Below are positions 1 to 11,918 of a stretch of DNA of 64,000 bases, one piece after another. The stretch's first letter is position 1. Every line of letters starts with the position of its first letter. This stretch comes from Hippophae tibetana (lineage: Eukaryota; Streptophyta; Magnoliopsida; Rosales; Elaeagnaceae): the NCBI GenBank assembly GCA_037013495.1, contig CM072810.1:70478449-70542448 (forward strand), written 5' to 3'. A program made the translations under genes and the position numbers. The notes beneath the pieces were generated by a model. The model was not told the DNA's origin. It ran no database searches and worked only from the letters and a program-made list of their open reading frames with translations.

Positions 1-916
1 TTCAACAAATATTCTACAGATCATACAAAGATTCTCATGATCCTTCACAAGGGATAGATTTGGAATATAAAATGGAAGGATTAATGTTGGAAGCAATTAT
101 TTTTGTTTTATTTAATTATGGGCCTCTTATTTTTTGAGATTTGTTTTCTACTAAATTGTGGAATTTAATTTGCCTTATTTATAATATGTATTTTTATGCT
201 TTAATTATTTTCGGATTGATTAAGCACATTTCCCAACTAAATATGCCCACTAAGGTTGAATTACATCTAGGGTTGTGTTGCATATATAAGAAAAAAACAA
301 CCTTTTGAAGGAGGAAGAACTAGTATAATTAATGTAAATGTTTTTTACCAAGCTTTGTACTTATCTTCCTAGCATTCTTGATGGAATACCTGCATTCGAC
401 GCATCAAAGGGAGTTATCATTATTTTTTGGGGTCAAAAGGTTGGGTTTTAGGGACTTATTGATGTTGTTTTTGTGTGTATATTTAATTTCGTAGTTCCTT
501 TTTAAATCTTCATCTCTTAGTCGTGAGCTTTATTTCTACGCTCAATAAATCTTTGTTCTTAATAATAAATATTGTAGGAAAAAGAAGATTGTTTCTACTT
601 TTTACAGTATTAAAAAAAGAACATTTGATAAATGAGAGTTCCAATTTTACACATCCATTACTTTTGACTCGGTTGTCGAAACTTTTAATATAATAAATCA
701 AATCGAAGCTTGTAAAGATTCCTATAATCAGAGCATGGATTCCTAAGAATATTATTTGTTGAAACGAAATTACACCGTTTACATGACCTACAGAGAGTTT
801 AAAATATTCGTCGCTCCAATTCCGTTTTTTTTGCTTCCAGTTTTTTCAATGCCACCGTAAGAGAGATTGAATTACTAACCAAGAGTGTGTTTAAAAAAAT
901 TCTAAAGGTCTCAATA
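1..916 (+). repeat. Reference satellite monomer M1 (916 bp)
   Basis: First complete monomer in the phase used here, described as landmark for the others. A short inverted repeat lies at 19-24/37-42 (gatcat and atgatc, 12-bp loop). An in-frame TGA lies near 136 in the frame that is open in other copies. A TATA-like run catatataag lies near 281, and a purine-rich tract ttgaaggaggaagaac near 305. Two HindIII sites are at 350 and 706. An imperfect hairpin (9-bp arms, one mismatch) lies at 579-603. An eight-T run near 825 and a seven-A run near 892 vary in length between monomers. It has 15 CpG dinucleotides, roughly three quarters of expectation for its base composition. No functional element is demonstrated. 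Confidence 0.9.
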
Positions 917-2594
917 TTCAACAAATATTCTATAGATCATACAAAGATTCTCATGATCCTTCACAAGGGATAGATTTGGAATATAAAATGGAAGGATTAA
1001 TGTTATAAGCAATTATTTTTGTTTTATTTAATTATGGGCCTCTTATTTTTTGAGATTTGTTTTCTACTAAATTGTGGAATTTAATTTGCCTTATTTATAA
1101 TATGTATTTTTATGCTTTAATTATTTTCGGATTGATTAAGCACATTTCGCAATTAAATATGCCCACTAAGGTTGAATTACATCTAGGGTTGTGTTGCATA
1201 TATAAGAAAAAAACAACCTTTTGAAGGAGGAAGAACTAGTATAATTAATGAAAATGTTTTTTACCAAGCTTTGTACTTATCTTCCTAGGGTTGTTGATGG
1301 AATACCTGCATTCGACGCATCAAAGGGAGTTATCATTATTTTTTGGAGTCAAAAGGTTGGGGTTTCAGGGAGTTATTGATGTTGTTTTTGTGTGTGGATT
1401 TAATTTCGTAGTTCCTTTTTAAATCTCCGTCTCTTAGTCTTGACCTTAATTTCTACGCTCAATAAATCTTTGTTCTTCATAAAAAAAATTGTAGGAAATA
1501 GAATATTGTTTCTACTTTTTACAGTATTAAAAAAAGAACATTTGATAAATGAGAGTTCCAATTTTACACATCCATTACTTTTGACTCGGTTGTCGAAACT
1601 TTTAATATAATAAATCAAATCGAAGCTTGTAAAGATTCCTATAATCAGAGCATGGATTCCTAAGAATATTATTTGTTGAAACGAAATTACAGCGTTTACA
1701 TGACCTACAGAGAGTTTAAAATTTTCGTTGCTCCTATTTCGTTTTTTTTGCTTCCGGTTTTTTCAATGCCACTGTAAGAGCGATTGAGTTACTAACCAAG
1801 AGTGTGTTTAAAAAATTCTAAAGGTCTCAATATTCAACAAATATTCTAGAGATCATACAAAGATTCTCATGATCCTTCACAAGGGATAGATTTGGAATAT
1901 GAAATGGAAGGATTAATGTTGGAAGCAATTATTTTTGTTTTATTTAATTATGGGCCTCTTATTTTTTGCGATTTTGTTTCTACTGAATTGTGGAATTTAA
2001 TTTGTCTTATTTATAATAAGTATTTTTATACTTTAATTATTTTCGGATTGATTAAGCACATTTCCCAACTAAATATGCCCACTAAGGTTGAATTACATCT
2101 AGGGTTGTGTTGCATATATAAGAAAAAAACAACCTTTTGAAGGTGGAAGAACTAGTATAATTAATGTAAATGTTTTTTACCAAGCTTTGTACTTATCTTC
2201 CTAGCGTTCTTGATGGAATACCTGCATTCGACGCATCAAAGGGAGTTATCATTATTTTTTGGAGTCAAAAGGTTGGGTTTTAGGGACTTATTGATGTTGT
2301 TTTTGTGTGTATATTTAATTTCGTAGTTCCTTTTTAAATCTTCATCTCTTAGTCGTGAGCTTTATTTCTACGCTCAATAAATCTTTGTTCTTAATAATAA
2401 ATATTGTAGGAAAAAGAAGATTGTTTCTACTTTTTACAGTATTAAAAAAAGAACATTTGATAAATGAGAGTTCCAATTTTACACATCCATTACTTTTGAC
2501 TCGGTTGTCGAAACTTTTAATATAATAAATCAAATCGAAGTTTGTAAAGATTCCTATAATCAGAGCATGGATTCCTAAGAATATTATTTGTTGA

Positions 2595-4110
2595 AACGAA
2601 ATTACACCGTTTACATGACCTACAGAGAGTTGAAAATATTCGTCGCTCCAATTCCGTTTTTTTTGCTTCCAGTGTTTTCAATGCCACCGTAAGAGCGATT
2701 GAATTACTAACCAAGAGTGTGTTTAAAAAAATTCTAAAGGTCTCAATATTCAACAAATATTCTATAGATCATACAAAGATTCTCATGATCCTTCACAAGG
2801 GATAGATTTGGAATATAAAATGGAAGGACTAATGTTGGAAGCAATTATTTTTGTTTTATTTAATTATGGGCCTCTTATTTTTTGAGATTTGTTTTCTACT
2901 AAATTGTGGAATTTAATTTGCCTTATTTATAATATGTATTTTTATGCTTTAATTATTTTCGGATTGATTAAGCACATTTCGCAACTAAATATGCCCACTA
3001 AGGTTGAATTACATCTAGGGTTGTGTTGCATATATAAGAAAAAAACAACCTTTTGAAGGAGGAAGAACTAGTATAATTAATGAAAATGTTTTTTACCAAG
3101 CTTTGTACTTATCTTCCTAGGGTTCTTGATGGAATACCTGCATTCGACGCATCAAAGGGAGTTATCATTATTTTTTGGAGTCAAAAGGTTGGGGTTTCAG
3201 GGAGTTATTGATGTTGTTTTTGTGTGTATAATTAATTTCGTAGTTCCTTTTTAAATCTCCGTCTCTTAGTCTTGACCTTAATTTCTACGCTCAATAAATC
3301 TTTGTTCTTCATAAAAAAAATTGTAGGAAAAAGAAGATTGTTTCTACTTTTTACATTATTAAAAAAAGAACATTTGATAAATGAGAGTTCCAATTTTACA
3401 CATCCATTACTTTTGACTCGGTTGTCGAAACTTTTAATATAATAAATCAAATCGAAGCTTGTAAAGATTCCTATAATCAGAGCATGGATTCCTAAGAATA
3501 TTATTTGTTGAAACGAAATTACACCGTTTACATGACCTACAGAGAGTTTAAAATATTCGTCGCTCCAATTCCGTTTTTTTTGCTTCCAGTTTTTTCAATG
3601 CCACCGTAAGAGAGATTGAATTACTAACCAAGAGTGTGTTTAAAAAAATTCTAAAGGTCTCAATATTCAACAAATATTCTATAGATCATACAAAGATTCT
3701 CATGATCCTTCACAAGGGATAGATTTGGAATATAAAATGGAAGGATTAATGTTATAAGCAATTATTTTTGTTTTATTTAATTATGGGCCTCTTATTTTTT
3801 GAGATTTGTTTTCTACTAAATTGTGGAATTTAATTTGCCTTATTTATAATATGTATTTTTATGCTTTAATTATTTTCGGATTGATTAAGCACATTTCGCA
3901 ATTAAATATGCCCACTAAGGTTGAATTACATCTAGGGTTGTGTTGCATATATAAGAAAAAAACAACCTTTTGAAGGAGGAAGAACTAGTATAATTAATGA
4001 AAATGTTTTTTACCAAGCTTTGTACTTATCTTCCTAGGGTTGTTGATGGAATACCTGCATTCGACGCATCAAAGGGAGTTATCATTATTTTTTGGAGTCA
4101 AAAGGTTGGG
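2595..4110 (+). repeat. Duplicated ~1.5-kb block, copy 1
   Basis: This stretch of M3 end, M4 and most of M5 matches 6263-7778 at an offset of exactly 3,668 bp (four monomers). Shared markers include gtgtgtataattaat at the M4 midpoint, cattattaaa, tgttataagc in M5 and the unusual ttgttgatgg. The left edge is set by tatttgttg here against tattttttg in the other copy. The right edge is set by ttcagggagtt here against tttagggactt there. Edges are good to a few tens of bases. Confidence 0.7.
3080..3211 (+). other. Short ATG-initiated open frame (43 codons), recurrent; coding status doubtful
   Basis: Starting at atgaaaatg shortly after the purine-rich aaggaggaagaac, this frame runs 43 codons and ends at the TGA of gttattgatg. 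It contains DGIP and SKGVIIIFW and matches nothing I recognise. It differs from the longer frames in having an ATG start and a similar end point in many monomers, and variants such as DTSKGVIIIFWRQK in M56 and M58 keep it open. However, many left-half copies carry atgtaaatg, which removes the first ATG, or ggttgggttttag, which stops it early. Chance retention in a young repeat explains this adequately. Confidence 0.5.
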
Positions 4111-4148
4111 GTTTCAGGGAGTTATTGATGTTGTTTTTGTGTGTGGAT

Positions 4149-4367
4149 TTAATTTCGTAGTTCCTTTTTAAATCTCCGTCTCTTAGTCTTGACCTTAATT
4201 TCTACGCTCAATAAATCTTTGTTCTTCATAAAAAAAATTGTAGGAAATAGAATATTGTTTCTACTTTTTACAGTATTAAAAAAAGAACATTTGATAAATG
4301 AGAGTTCCAATTTTACACATCCATTACTTTTGACTCGGTTGTCGAAACTTTTAATATAATAAATCAA
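4149..4367 (-). other. Recurrent minus-strand open frame (72 codons); probably not a gene
   Basis: Starts at TTG on the minus strand and recurs in 72- or 63-codon form at 510, 1400, 2342, 3232, 6900, 7817, 8759, 9650 and 19734. It disappears in most right-half monomers because aaatgagag becomes aaatcagag, which reads as a stop on this strand. No motif is recognised. It overlaps plus-strand open frames of the same monomers, and a low-GC repeat yields such frames readily. Confidence 0.65.
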
Positions 4368-4421
4368 ATCGAAGCTTGTAAAGATTCCTATAATCAGAGC
4401 ATGGATTCCTAAGAATATTAT

Positions 4422-4640
4422 TTGTTGAAACGAAATTACACCGTTTACATGACCTACAGAGAGTTTAAAATATTCGTCGCTCCAATTCCGTTTTTTTTTG
4501 CTTCCAGTTTTTTCAATGCCACCGTAAGAGCGATTGAATTACTAACCAAGAGTGTGTTTAAAAAAATTCTAAAGGTCTCAATATTCAACAAATATTCTAC
4601 AGATCATACAAAGATTCTCATGATCCTTCACAAGGGATAG
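4422..4640 (+). other. 72-codon open frame created by a nine-T run; probably not a gene
   Basis: Opens at TTG (no ATG before codon 10) and crosses the monomer's T-homopolymer. It is open only where the run has nine T together with seven A downstream (here, 9005, 9923, 10843, 11760 and 20007). With eight T it ends at the TAA of ccaccgtaag. The frame is therefore switched on and off by homopolymer length, which argues against selection for a protein. Confidence 0.65.
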
Positions 4641-6262
4641 ATTTGGAATATAAAATGGAAGGATTAATGTTGGAAGCAATTATTTTTGTTTTATTTAATT
4701 ATGGGCCTCTTATTTTTTGAGATTTGTTTTCTACTAAATTGTGGAATTTAATTTGCCTTATTTATAATATGTATTTTTATGCTTTAATTATTTTCGGATT
4801 GATTAAGCACATTTCCCAACTAAATATGCCCACTAAGGTTGAATTACATCTAGGGTTGTGTTGCATATATAAGAAAAAAACAACCTTTTGAAGGAGGAAG
4901 AACTAGTATAATTAATGTAAATGTTTTTTACCAAGCTTTGTACTTATCTTCCTAGCATTCTTGATGGAATACCTGCATTCGACGCATCAAAGGGAGTTAT
5001 CATTATTTTTTGGAGTCAAAAGGTTGGGTTTTAGGGACTTATTGATGTTGTTTTTGTGTGTATATTTAATTTCGTAGTTCCTTTTTAAATATTCGTCTCT
5101 TAGTCGTGAGCTTCATTTCTACGCTCAATAAATCTTTGTTCTTAATAAAAAATATTGTAGGAAAAAGAAGATTGTTTCTACTTTTTACAGTATTAAAAAA
5201 AGAACATTTGATAAATGAGAGTTCCAACTTTACACATCCATTACTTTTGACTCGGGTGTCGAAACTTTTAATATAATAAATTAAATCGAAGCTTGTAAAG
5301 ATTCCTATAATCAGAGCATGGATTCCTAAGAATATTATTTGTTGAAACGAAATTACACCGTTTACATGACCTACATAGAGTTGAAAATATTCGTCGCTCC
5401 AATTCCGTTTTTTTTGCTTCTAGTGTTTTCAATGCCACCGTAAGAGCGATTGAATTACTAACCAAGAGTGTGTTTAAAAAAATTCTAAAGGTCTCAATAT
5501 TCAACAAATATTCTATAGATCATACAAAGATTCTCATGATCCTTCACAAGGGATAGATTTGGAATATAAAATGGAAGGACTAATGTTGGAAGCAATTATT
5601 TTTGTTTTATTTAATTATGGGCCTCTTATTTTTTGATATTTGTTTTCTACTAAATTGTGGAATTTAATTTGCCTTATTTATAATATGTATTTTTATGCTT
5701 TAATTATTTTCGGATTGATTAAGCACATTTCGCAACTAAATATGCCCACTAAGGTTGAATTACATCTAGGGTTGTGTTACATATATAAGAAAAAAACAAC
5801 CTTTTGAAGGAGGAAGAACTAGTTTAATTAATGAAAATGTTTTTTACCAAGCTTTGTACTTATCTTCCTAGGGTTCTTGATGGAATACCTGCATTCGGCG
5901 CATCAAAGGGAGTTATCATTATTTTTTGGAGTGAAAAGGTTGGGGTTTCAGGGAGTTATTGATGTTGTTTTTGTGTGTGGATTTAATTTCGTAGTTCCTT
6001 TTTAAATCTCCGTGTCTTAGTCTTGACCTTAATTTCTACGCTCAATAAATCTTTGTTCTTAATAAAAAATATTGTAGGAAAAAGAAGATTGTTTCTACTT
6101 TTTACAGTATTAAAAAAAGAACATTTGATAAATGAGAGTTCCAATTTTACACATCCATTACTTTTGACTCGGTTGTCGAAACTTTTAATATAATAAATTA
6201 AATCGAAGCTTGTAAAGATTCCTATAATCAGAGCATGGATTCCTAAGAATATTATTTTTTGA

Positions 6263-7778
6263 AACGAAATTACACCGTTTACATGACCTACAGAGAGTTG
6301 AAAATATTCGTCGCTCCAATTCCGTTTTTTTTGCTTCCAGTGTTTTCAATGCCACCGTAAGAGCGATTGAATTACTAACCAAGAGTGTGTTTAAAAAAAT
6401 TCTAAAGGTCTCAATATTCAACAAATATTCTATAGATCATACAAAGATTCTCATGATCCTTCACAAGGGATAGATTTGGAATATAAAATGGAAGGACTAA
6501 TGTTGGAAGCAATTATTTTTGTTTTATTTAATTATGGGCCTCTTATTTTTTGAGATTTGTTTTCTACTAAATTGTGGAATTTAATTTGCCTTATTTATAA
6601 TATGTATTTTTATGCTTTAATTATTTTCGGATTGATTAAGCACATTTCGCAACTAAATATGCCCACTAAGGTTGAATTACATCTAGGGTTGTGTTGCATA
6701 TATAAGAAAAAAACAACCTTTTGAAGGAGGAAGAACTAGTATAATTAATGAAAATGTTTTTTACCAAGCTTTGTACTTATCTTCCTAGGGTTCTTGATGG
6801 AATACCTGCATTCGACGCATCAAAGGGAGTTATCATTATTTTTTGGAGTCAAAAGGTTGGGGTTTCAGGGAGTTATTGATGTTGTTTTTGTGTGTATAAT
6901 TAATTTCGTAGTTCCTTTTTAAATCTCCGTCTCTTAGTCTTGACCTTAATTTCTACGCTCAATAAATCTTTGTTCTTCATAAAAAAAATTGTAGGAAAAA
7001 GAAGATTGTTTCTACTTTTTACATTATTAAAAAAAGAACATTTGATAAATGAGAGTTCCAATTTTACACATCCATTACTTTTGACTCGGTTGTCGAAACT
7101 TTTAATATAATAAATCAAATCGAAGCTTGTAAAGATTCCTATAATCAGAGCATGGATTCCTAAGAATATTATTTGTTGAAACGAAATTACACCGTTTACA
7201 TGACCTACAGAGAGTTTAAAATATTCGTCGCTCCAATTCCGTTTTTTTTGCTTCCAGTTTTTTCAATGCCACCGTAAGAGAGATTGAATTACTAACCAAG
7301 AGTGTGTTTAAAAAAATTCTAAAGGTCTCAATATTCAACAAATATTCTATAGATCATACAAAGATTCTCATGATCCTTCACAAGGGATAGATTTGGAATA
7401 TAAAATGGAAGGATTAATGTTATAAGCAATTATTTTTGTTTTATTTAATTATGGGCCTCTTATTTTTTGAGATTTGTTTTCTACTAAATTGTGGAATTTA
7501 ATTTGCCTTATTTATAATATGTATTTTTATGCTTTAATTATTTTCGGATTGATTAAGCACATTTCGCAATTAAATATGCCCACTAAGGTTGAATTACATC
7601 TAGGGTTGTGTTGCATATATAAGAAAAAAACAACCTTTTGAAGGAGGAAGAACTAGTATAATTAATGAAAATGTTTTTTACCAAGCTTTGTACTTATCTT
7701 CCTAGGGTTGTTGATGGAATACCTGCATTCGACGCATCAAAGGGAGTTATCATTATTTTTTGGAGTCAAAAGGTTGGG
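6263..7778 (+). repeat. Duplicated ~1.5-kb block, copy 2
   Basis: Partner of 2595-4110 (offset 3,668 bp), covering the end of M7, all of M8 and most of M9. Beyond its right edge the sequence switches to resemble the end of M2 (both read ctcctatttcg), so M9 is a chimera of two monomer lineages. That is the expected product of unequal crossing-over or conversion between copies. Confidence 0.7.
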
Positions 7779-8218
7779 GTTTTAGGGACTTATTGATGTT
7801 GTTTTTGTGTGTGGATTTAATTTCGTAGTTCCTTTTTAAATCTCCGTCTCTTAGTCTTGACCTTAATTTCTACGCTCAATAAATCTTTGTTCTTCATAAA
7901 AAAAATTGTAGGAAATAGAATATTGTTTCTACTTTTTACAGTATTAAAAAAAGAACATTTGATAAATGAGAGTTCCAATTTTACACATCCATTATTTTTG
8001 ACTCGGTTGTCGAAACTTTTAATATAATAAATCAAATCGAAGCTTGTAAAGATTCCTATAATCAGAGCATGGATTCCTAAGAATATTATTTGTTGAAACG
8101 AAATTGAACCGTTTACATGACCTACAGAGAGTTTAAAATTTTCGTTGCTCCTATTTCGTTTTTTTTGCTTCCGGTTTTTTCAATGCCACTGTAAGAGCGA
8201 TTGAGTTACTAACCAAGA

Positions 8219-8557
8219 GTGTGTTTAAAAAATTCTAAAGGTCTCAATATTCAACAAATATTCTATAGATCATACAAAGATTCTCATGATCCTTCACAAG
8301 GGATAGATTTGGAATATGAAATGGAAGGATTAATGTTGGAAGCAATTATTTTTGTTTTATTTAATTATGGGCCTCTTATTTTTTGCGATTTTGTTTCTAC
8401 TGAATTGTGGAATTTAATTTGTCTTATTTATAATAAGTATTTTTATACTTTAATTATTTTCGGATTGATTAAGCACATTTCCCAACTAAATATGCCCACT
8501 AAGGTTGAATTACATCTAGGGTTGTGTTGCATATATAAGAAAAAAACAACCTTTTGA
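8219..8557 (+). other. 112-codon version of the same open frame in a left-half monomer (M10)
   Basis: M10 is one of the few left-half monomers where the frame stays open, with tttttgcgattttg instead of the TGA form. Versions of 112 codons also occur at 19220, 22887, 23803, 25636, 26553, 27470, 28386, 29303, 36633, 42072, 48428, 54845 and 59427. All start at GTG inside gagtgtgttta and end at the TGA of cttttgaagg. The copy at 1892-2140 (M3) is cut to 82 codons by a TAG in attctagagatc. As above, I infer no gene. Confidence 0.7.
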
Positions 8558-11500
8558 AGGTGGAAGAACTAGTATAATTAATGTAAATGTTTTTTACCAA
8601 GCTTTGTACTTATCTTCCTAGCGTTCTTGATGGAATACCTGCATTCGACGCATCAAAGGGAGTTATCATTATTTTTTGGAGTCAAAAGGTTGGGTTTTAG
8701 GGACTTATTGATGTTGTTTTTGTGTGTATATTTAATTTCGTAGTTCCTTTTTAAATCTTCATCTCTTAGTCGTGAGCTTTATTTCTACGCTCAATAAATC
8801 TTTGTTCTTAATAATAAATATTGTAGGAAAAAGAAGATTGTTTCTACTTTTTACAGTATTAAAAAAAGAACATTTGATAAATGAGAGTTCCAATTTTACA
8901 CATCCATTACTTTTGACTCGGTTGTCGAAACTTTTAATATAATAAATCAAATCGAAGCTTGTAAAGATTCCTATAATCAGAGCATGGATTCCTAAGAATA
9001 TTATTTGTTGAAACGAAATTACACCGTTTACATGACCTACAGAGAGTTTAAAATATTCGTCGCTCCAATTCCGTTTTTTTTTGCTTCCAGTTTTTTCAAT
9101 GCCACCGTAAGAGAGATTGAATTACTAACCAAGAGTGTGTTTAAAAAAATTCTAAAGGTCTCAATATTCAACAAATATTCTATAGATCATACAAAGATTC
9201 TCATGATCCTTCACAAGGGATAGATTTGGAATATAAAATGGAAGGATTAATGTTATAAGCAATTATTTTTGTTTTATTTAATTATGGGCCTCTTATTTTT
9301 TGATATTTGTTTTCTACTAAATTGTGGAATTTAATTTGCCTTATTTATAATATGTATTTTTATGCTTTAATTATTTTCGGATTGATTAAGCACATTTCGC
9401 AACTAAATATGCCCACTAAGGTTGAATTACATCTAGGGTTGTGTTGCATATATAAGAAAAAAACAACCTTTTGAAGGAGGAAGAACTAGTATAATTAATG
9501 AAAATGTTTTTTACCAAGCTTTGTACTTATCTTCCTAGGGTTCTTGATGGAATACCTGCATTCGGCGCATCAAAGGGAGTTATCATTATTTTTTGGAGTC
9601 AAAAGGTTGGGGTTTCAGGGAGTTATTGATGTTGTTTTTGTGTGTGGATTTAATTTCGTAGTTCCTTTTTAAATCTCCGTGTCTTAGTCTTGACCTTAAT
9701 TTCTACGCTCAATAAATCTTTGTTCTTCATAAAAAAAATTGTAGGAAATAGAATATTGTTTCTACTTTTTACAGTATTAAAAAAAGAACATTTGATAAAT
9801 GAGAGTTCCAATTTTACACATCCATTACTTTTGACTCGGTTGTCGAAACTTTTAATATAATAAATCAAATCGAAGCTTGTAAAGATTCCTATAATCAGAG
9901 CATGGATTCCTAAGAATATTATTTGTTGAAACGAAATTACACCGTTTACATGACCTACAGAGAGTTTAAAATATTCGTCGCTCCAATTCCGTTTTTTTTT
10001 TCTTCCAGTTTTTTCAATGCCACCGTAAGAGCGATTGAATTACTAACCAAGAGTGTGTTTAAAAAAATTCTAAAGGTCTCAATATTCAACAAATATTCTA
10101 CAGATCATACAAAGATTCTCATGATCCTTCACAAGGGATAGATTTGGAATATAAAATGGAAGGATTAATGTTGGAAGCAATTATTTTTGTTTTATTTAAT
10201 TATGGGCCTCTTATTTTTTGAGATTTGTTTTCTACTAAATTGTGGAATTTAATTTGCCTTATTTATAATATGTATTTTTATGCTTTAATTATTTTCGGAT
10301 TGATTAAGCACATTTCCCAACTAAATATGCCCACTAAGGTTGAATTACATCTAGGGTTGTGTTGCATATATAAGAAAAAAACAACCTTTTGAAGGAGGAA
10401 GAACTAGTATAATTAATGTAAATGTTTTTTACCAAGCTTTGTACTTATCTTCCTAGCATTCTTGATGGAATACCTGCATTCGACGCATCAAAGGGAGTTA
10501 TCATTATTTTTTGGAGTCAAAAGGTTGGGTTTTAGGGACTTATTGATGTTGTTTTTGTGTGTATATTTAATTTCGTAGTTCCTTTTTAAATATTCGTCTC
10601 TTAGTCGTGAGCTTCATTTCTACGCTCAATAAATCTTTGTTCTTAATAAAAAATATTGTAGGAAAAAGAAGATTGTTTCTACTTTTTACAGTATTAAAAA
10701 AAGAACATTTGATAAATGAGAGTTCCAACTTTACACATCCATTACTTTTGACTCGGTTGTCGAAACTTTTAATATAATAAATTAAATCGAAGCTTGTAAA
10801 GATTCCTATAATCAGAGCATGGATTCCTAAGAATATTATTTTTTGAAACGAAATTACACCGTTTACATGACCTACAGAGAGTTGAAAATATTCGTCGCTC
10901 CAATTCCGTTTTTTTTTGCTTCCAGTGTTTTCAATGCCACCGTAAGAGCGATTGAATTACTAACCAAGAGTGTGTTTAAAAAAATTCTAAAGGTCTCAAT
11001 ATTCAACAAATATTCTATAGATCATACAAAGATTCTCATGATCCTTCACAAGGGATAGATTTGGAATATAAAATGGAAGGACTAATGTTGGAAGCAATTA
11101 TTTTTGTTTTATTTAATTATGGGCCTCTTATTTTTTGATATTTGTTTTCTACTAAATTGTGGAATTTAATTTGCCTTATTTATAATATGTATTTTTATGC
11201 TTTAATTATTTTCGGATTGATTAAGCACATTTCCCAACTAAATATGCCCACTAAGGTTGAATTACATCTAGGGTTGTGTTGCATATATAAGAAAAAAACA
11301 ACCTTTTGAAGGAGGAAGAACTAGTATAATTAATGTAAATGTTTTTTACCAAGCTTTGTACTTATCTTCCTAGCATTCTTGATGGAATACCTGCATTCGA
11401 CGCATCAAAGGGAGTTATCATTATTTTTTGGAGTCAAAAGGTTGGGGTTTAGGGACTTATTGATGTTGTTTTTGTGTGTATATTTAATTTCGTAGTTCCT

Positions 11501-11918
11501 TTTTAAATATTCGTCTCTTAGTCGTGAGCTTCATTTCTACGCTCAATAAATCTTTGTTCTTAATAAAAAATATTGTAGGAAAAAGAAGATTGTTTCTACT
11601 TTTTACAGTATTAAAAAAAGAACATTTGATAAATGAGAGTTCCAACTTTACACATCCATTACTTTTGACTCGGTTGTCGAAACTTTTAATATAATAAATT
11701 AAATCGAAGCTTGTAAAGATTCCTATAATCAGAGCATGGATTCCTAAGAATATTATTTTTTGAAACGAAATTACACCGTTTACATGACCTACAGAGAGTT
11801 GAAAATATTCGTCGCTCCAATTCCGTTTTTTTTTGCTTCCAGTGTTTTCAATGCCACCGTAAGAGCGATTGAATTACTAACCAAGAGTGTGTTTAAAAAA
11901 ATTCTAAAGGTCTCAATA

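Larger units (their letters stand above)
1..11918 (+). repeat. Array segment 1: mosaic of interleaved monomer subtypes (M1-M13)
   Basis: Thirteen monomers belong to a few recurring subtypes recognisable by single-base markers. M2, M5, M9 and M11 share tgttataagc, where other copies read tgttggaagc. M1, M6 and M12 share attctacagat. M3 and M10 share the uninterrupted form tttttgcgattttg. M4, M7, M8, M13 share ggactaatg. The subtypes do not follow a fixed cycle: M2 plus the start of M3 resembles M9-M10, while M4-M5 resembles M8-M9. This looks like an array reshuffled by unequal exchange rather than a clean higher-order repeat. Nothing non-repetitive is present. Confidence 0.85.

Noticed and set aside
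268..275. Telomere-like ctagggtt in catctagggttg and again in cctagggttc
   Set aside because: Single units only, never tandem. Not an interstitial telomeric repeat.
279..300. TATA-box-like catatataag before a purine-rich stretch
   Set aside because: In 29.5% GC DNA such strings are expected by chance. No consistent downstream gene exists and the site varies (tatatatgaaaa, ctaatataag).
305..333. Shine-Dalgarno-like aaggagg followed by an ATG (aaggaggaagaac ... attaatg) in each monomer
   Set aside because: The ATG is about 17 bases away, too far for a bacterial ribosome site. The context is a eukaryote-type satellite and the downstream frame is short and often broken.
395..412. Possible CENP-B box around ttcgacgcatcaaag
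   Set aside because: It has TTCG and the central A, but lacks the required CGGG, so the match is no better than chance.
579..603. Hairpin with arms aaaaagaag / ctacttttt as a structured RNA or terminator
   Set aside because: One mismatch, nearly all A-T pairs and no adjoining transcript. Such imperfect A/T-run pairings are expected in this composition.
540..702. AATAAA motifs resembling polyadenylation signals (caataaatc, taataaatc)
   Set aside because: AT-rich sequence produces these often, and there is no transcript unit for them to end.
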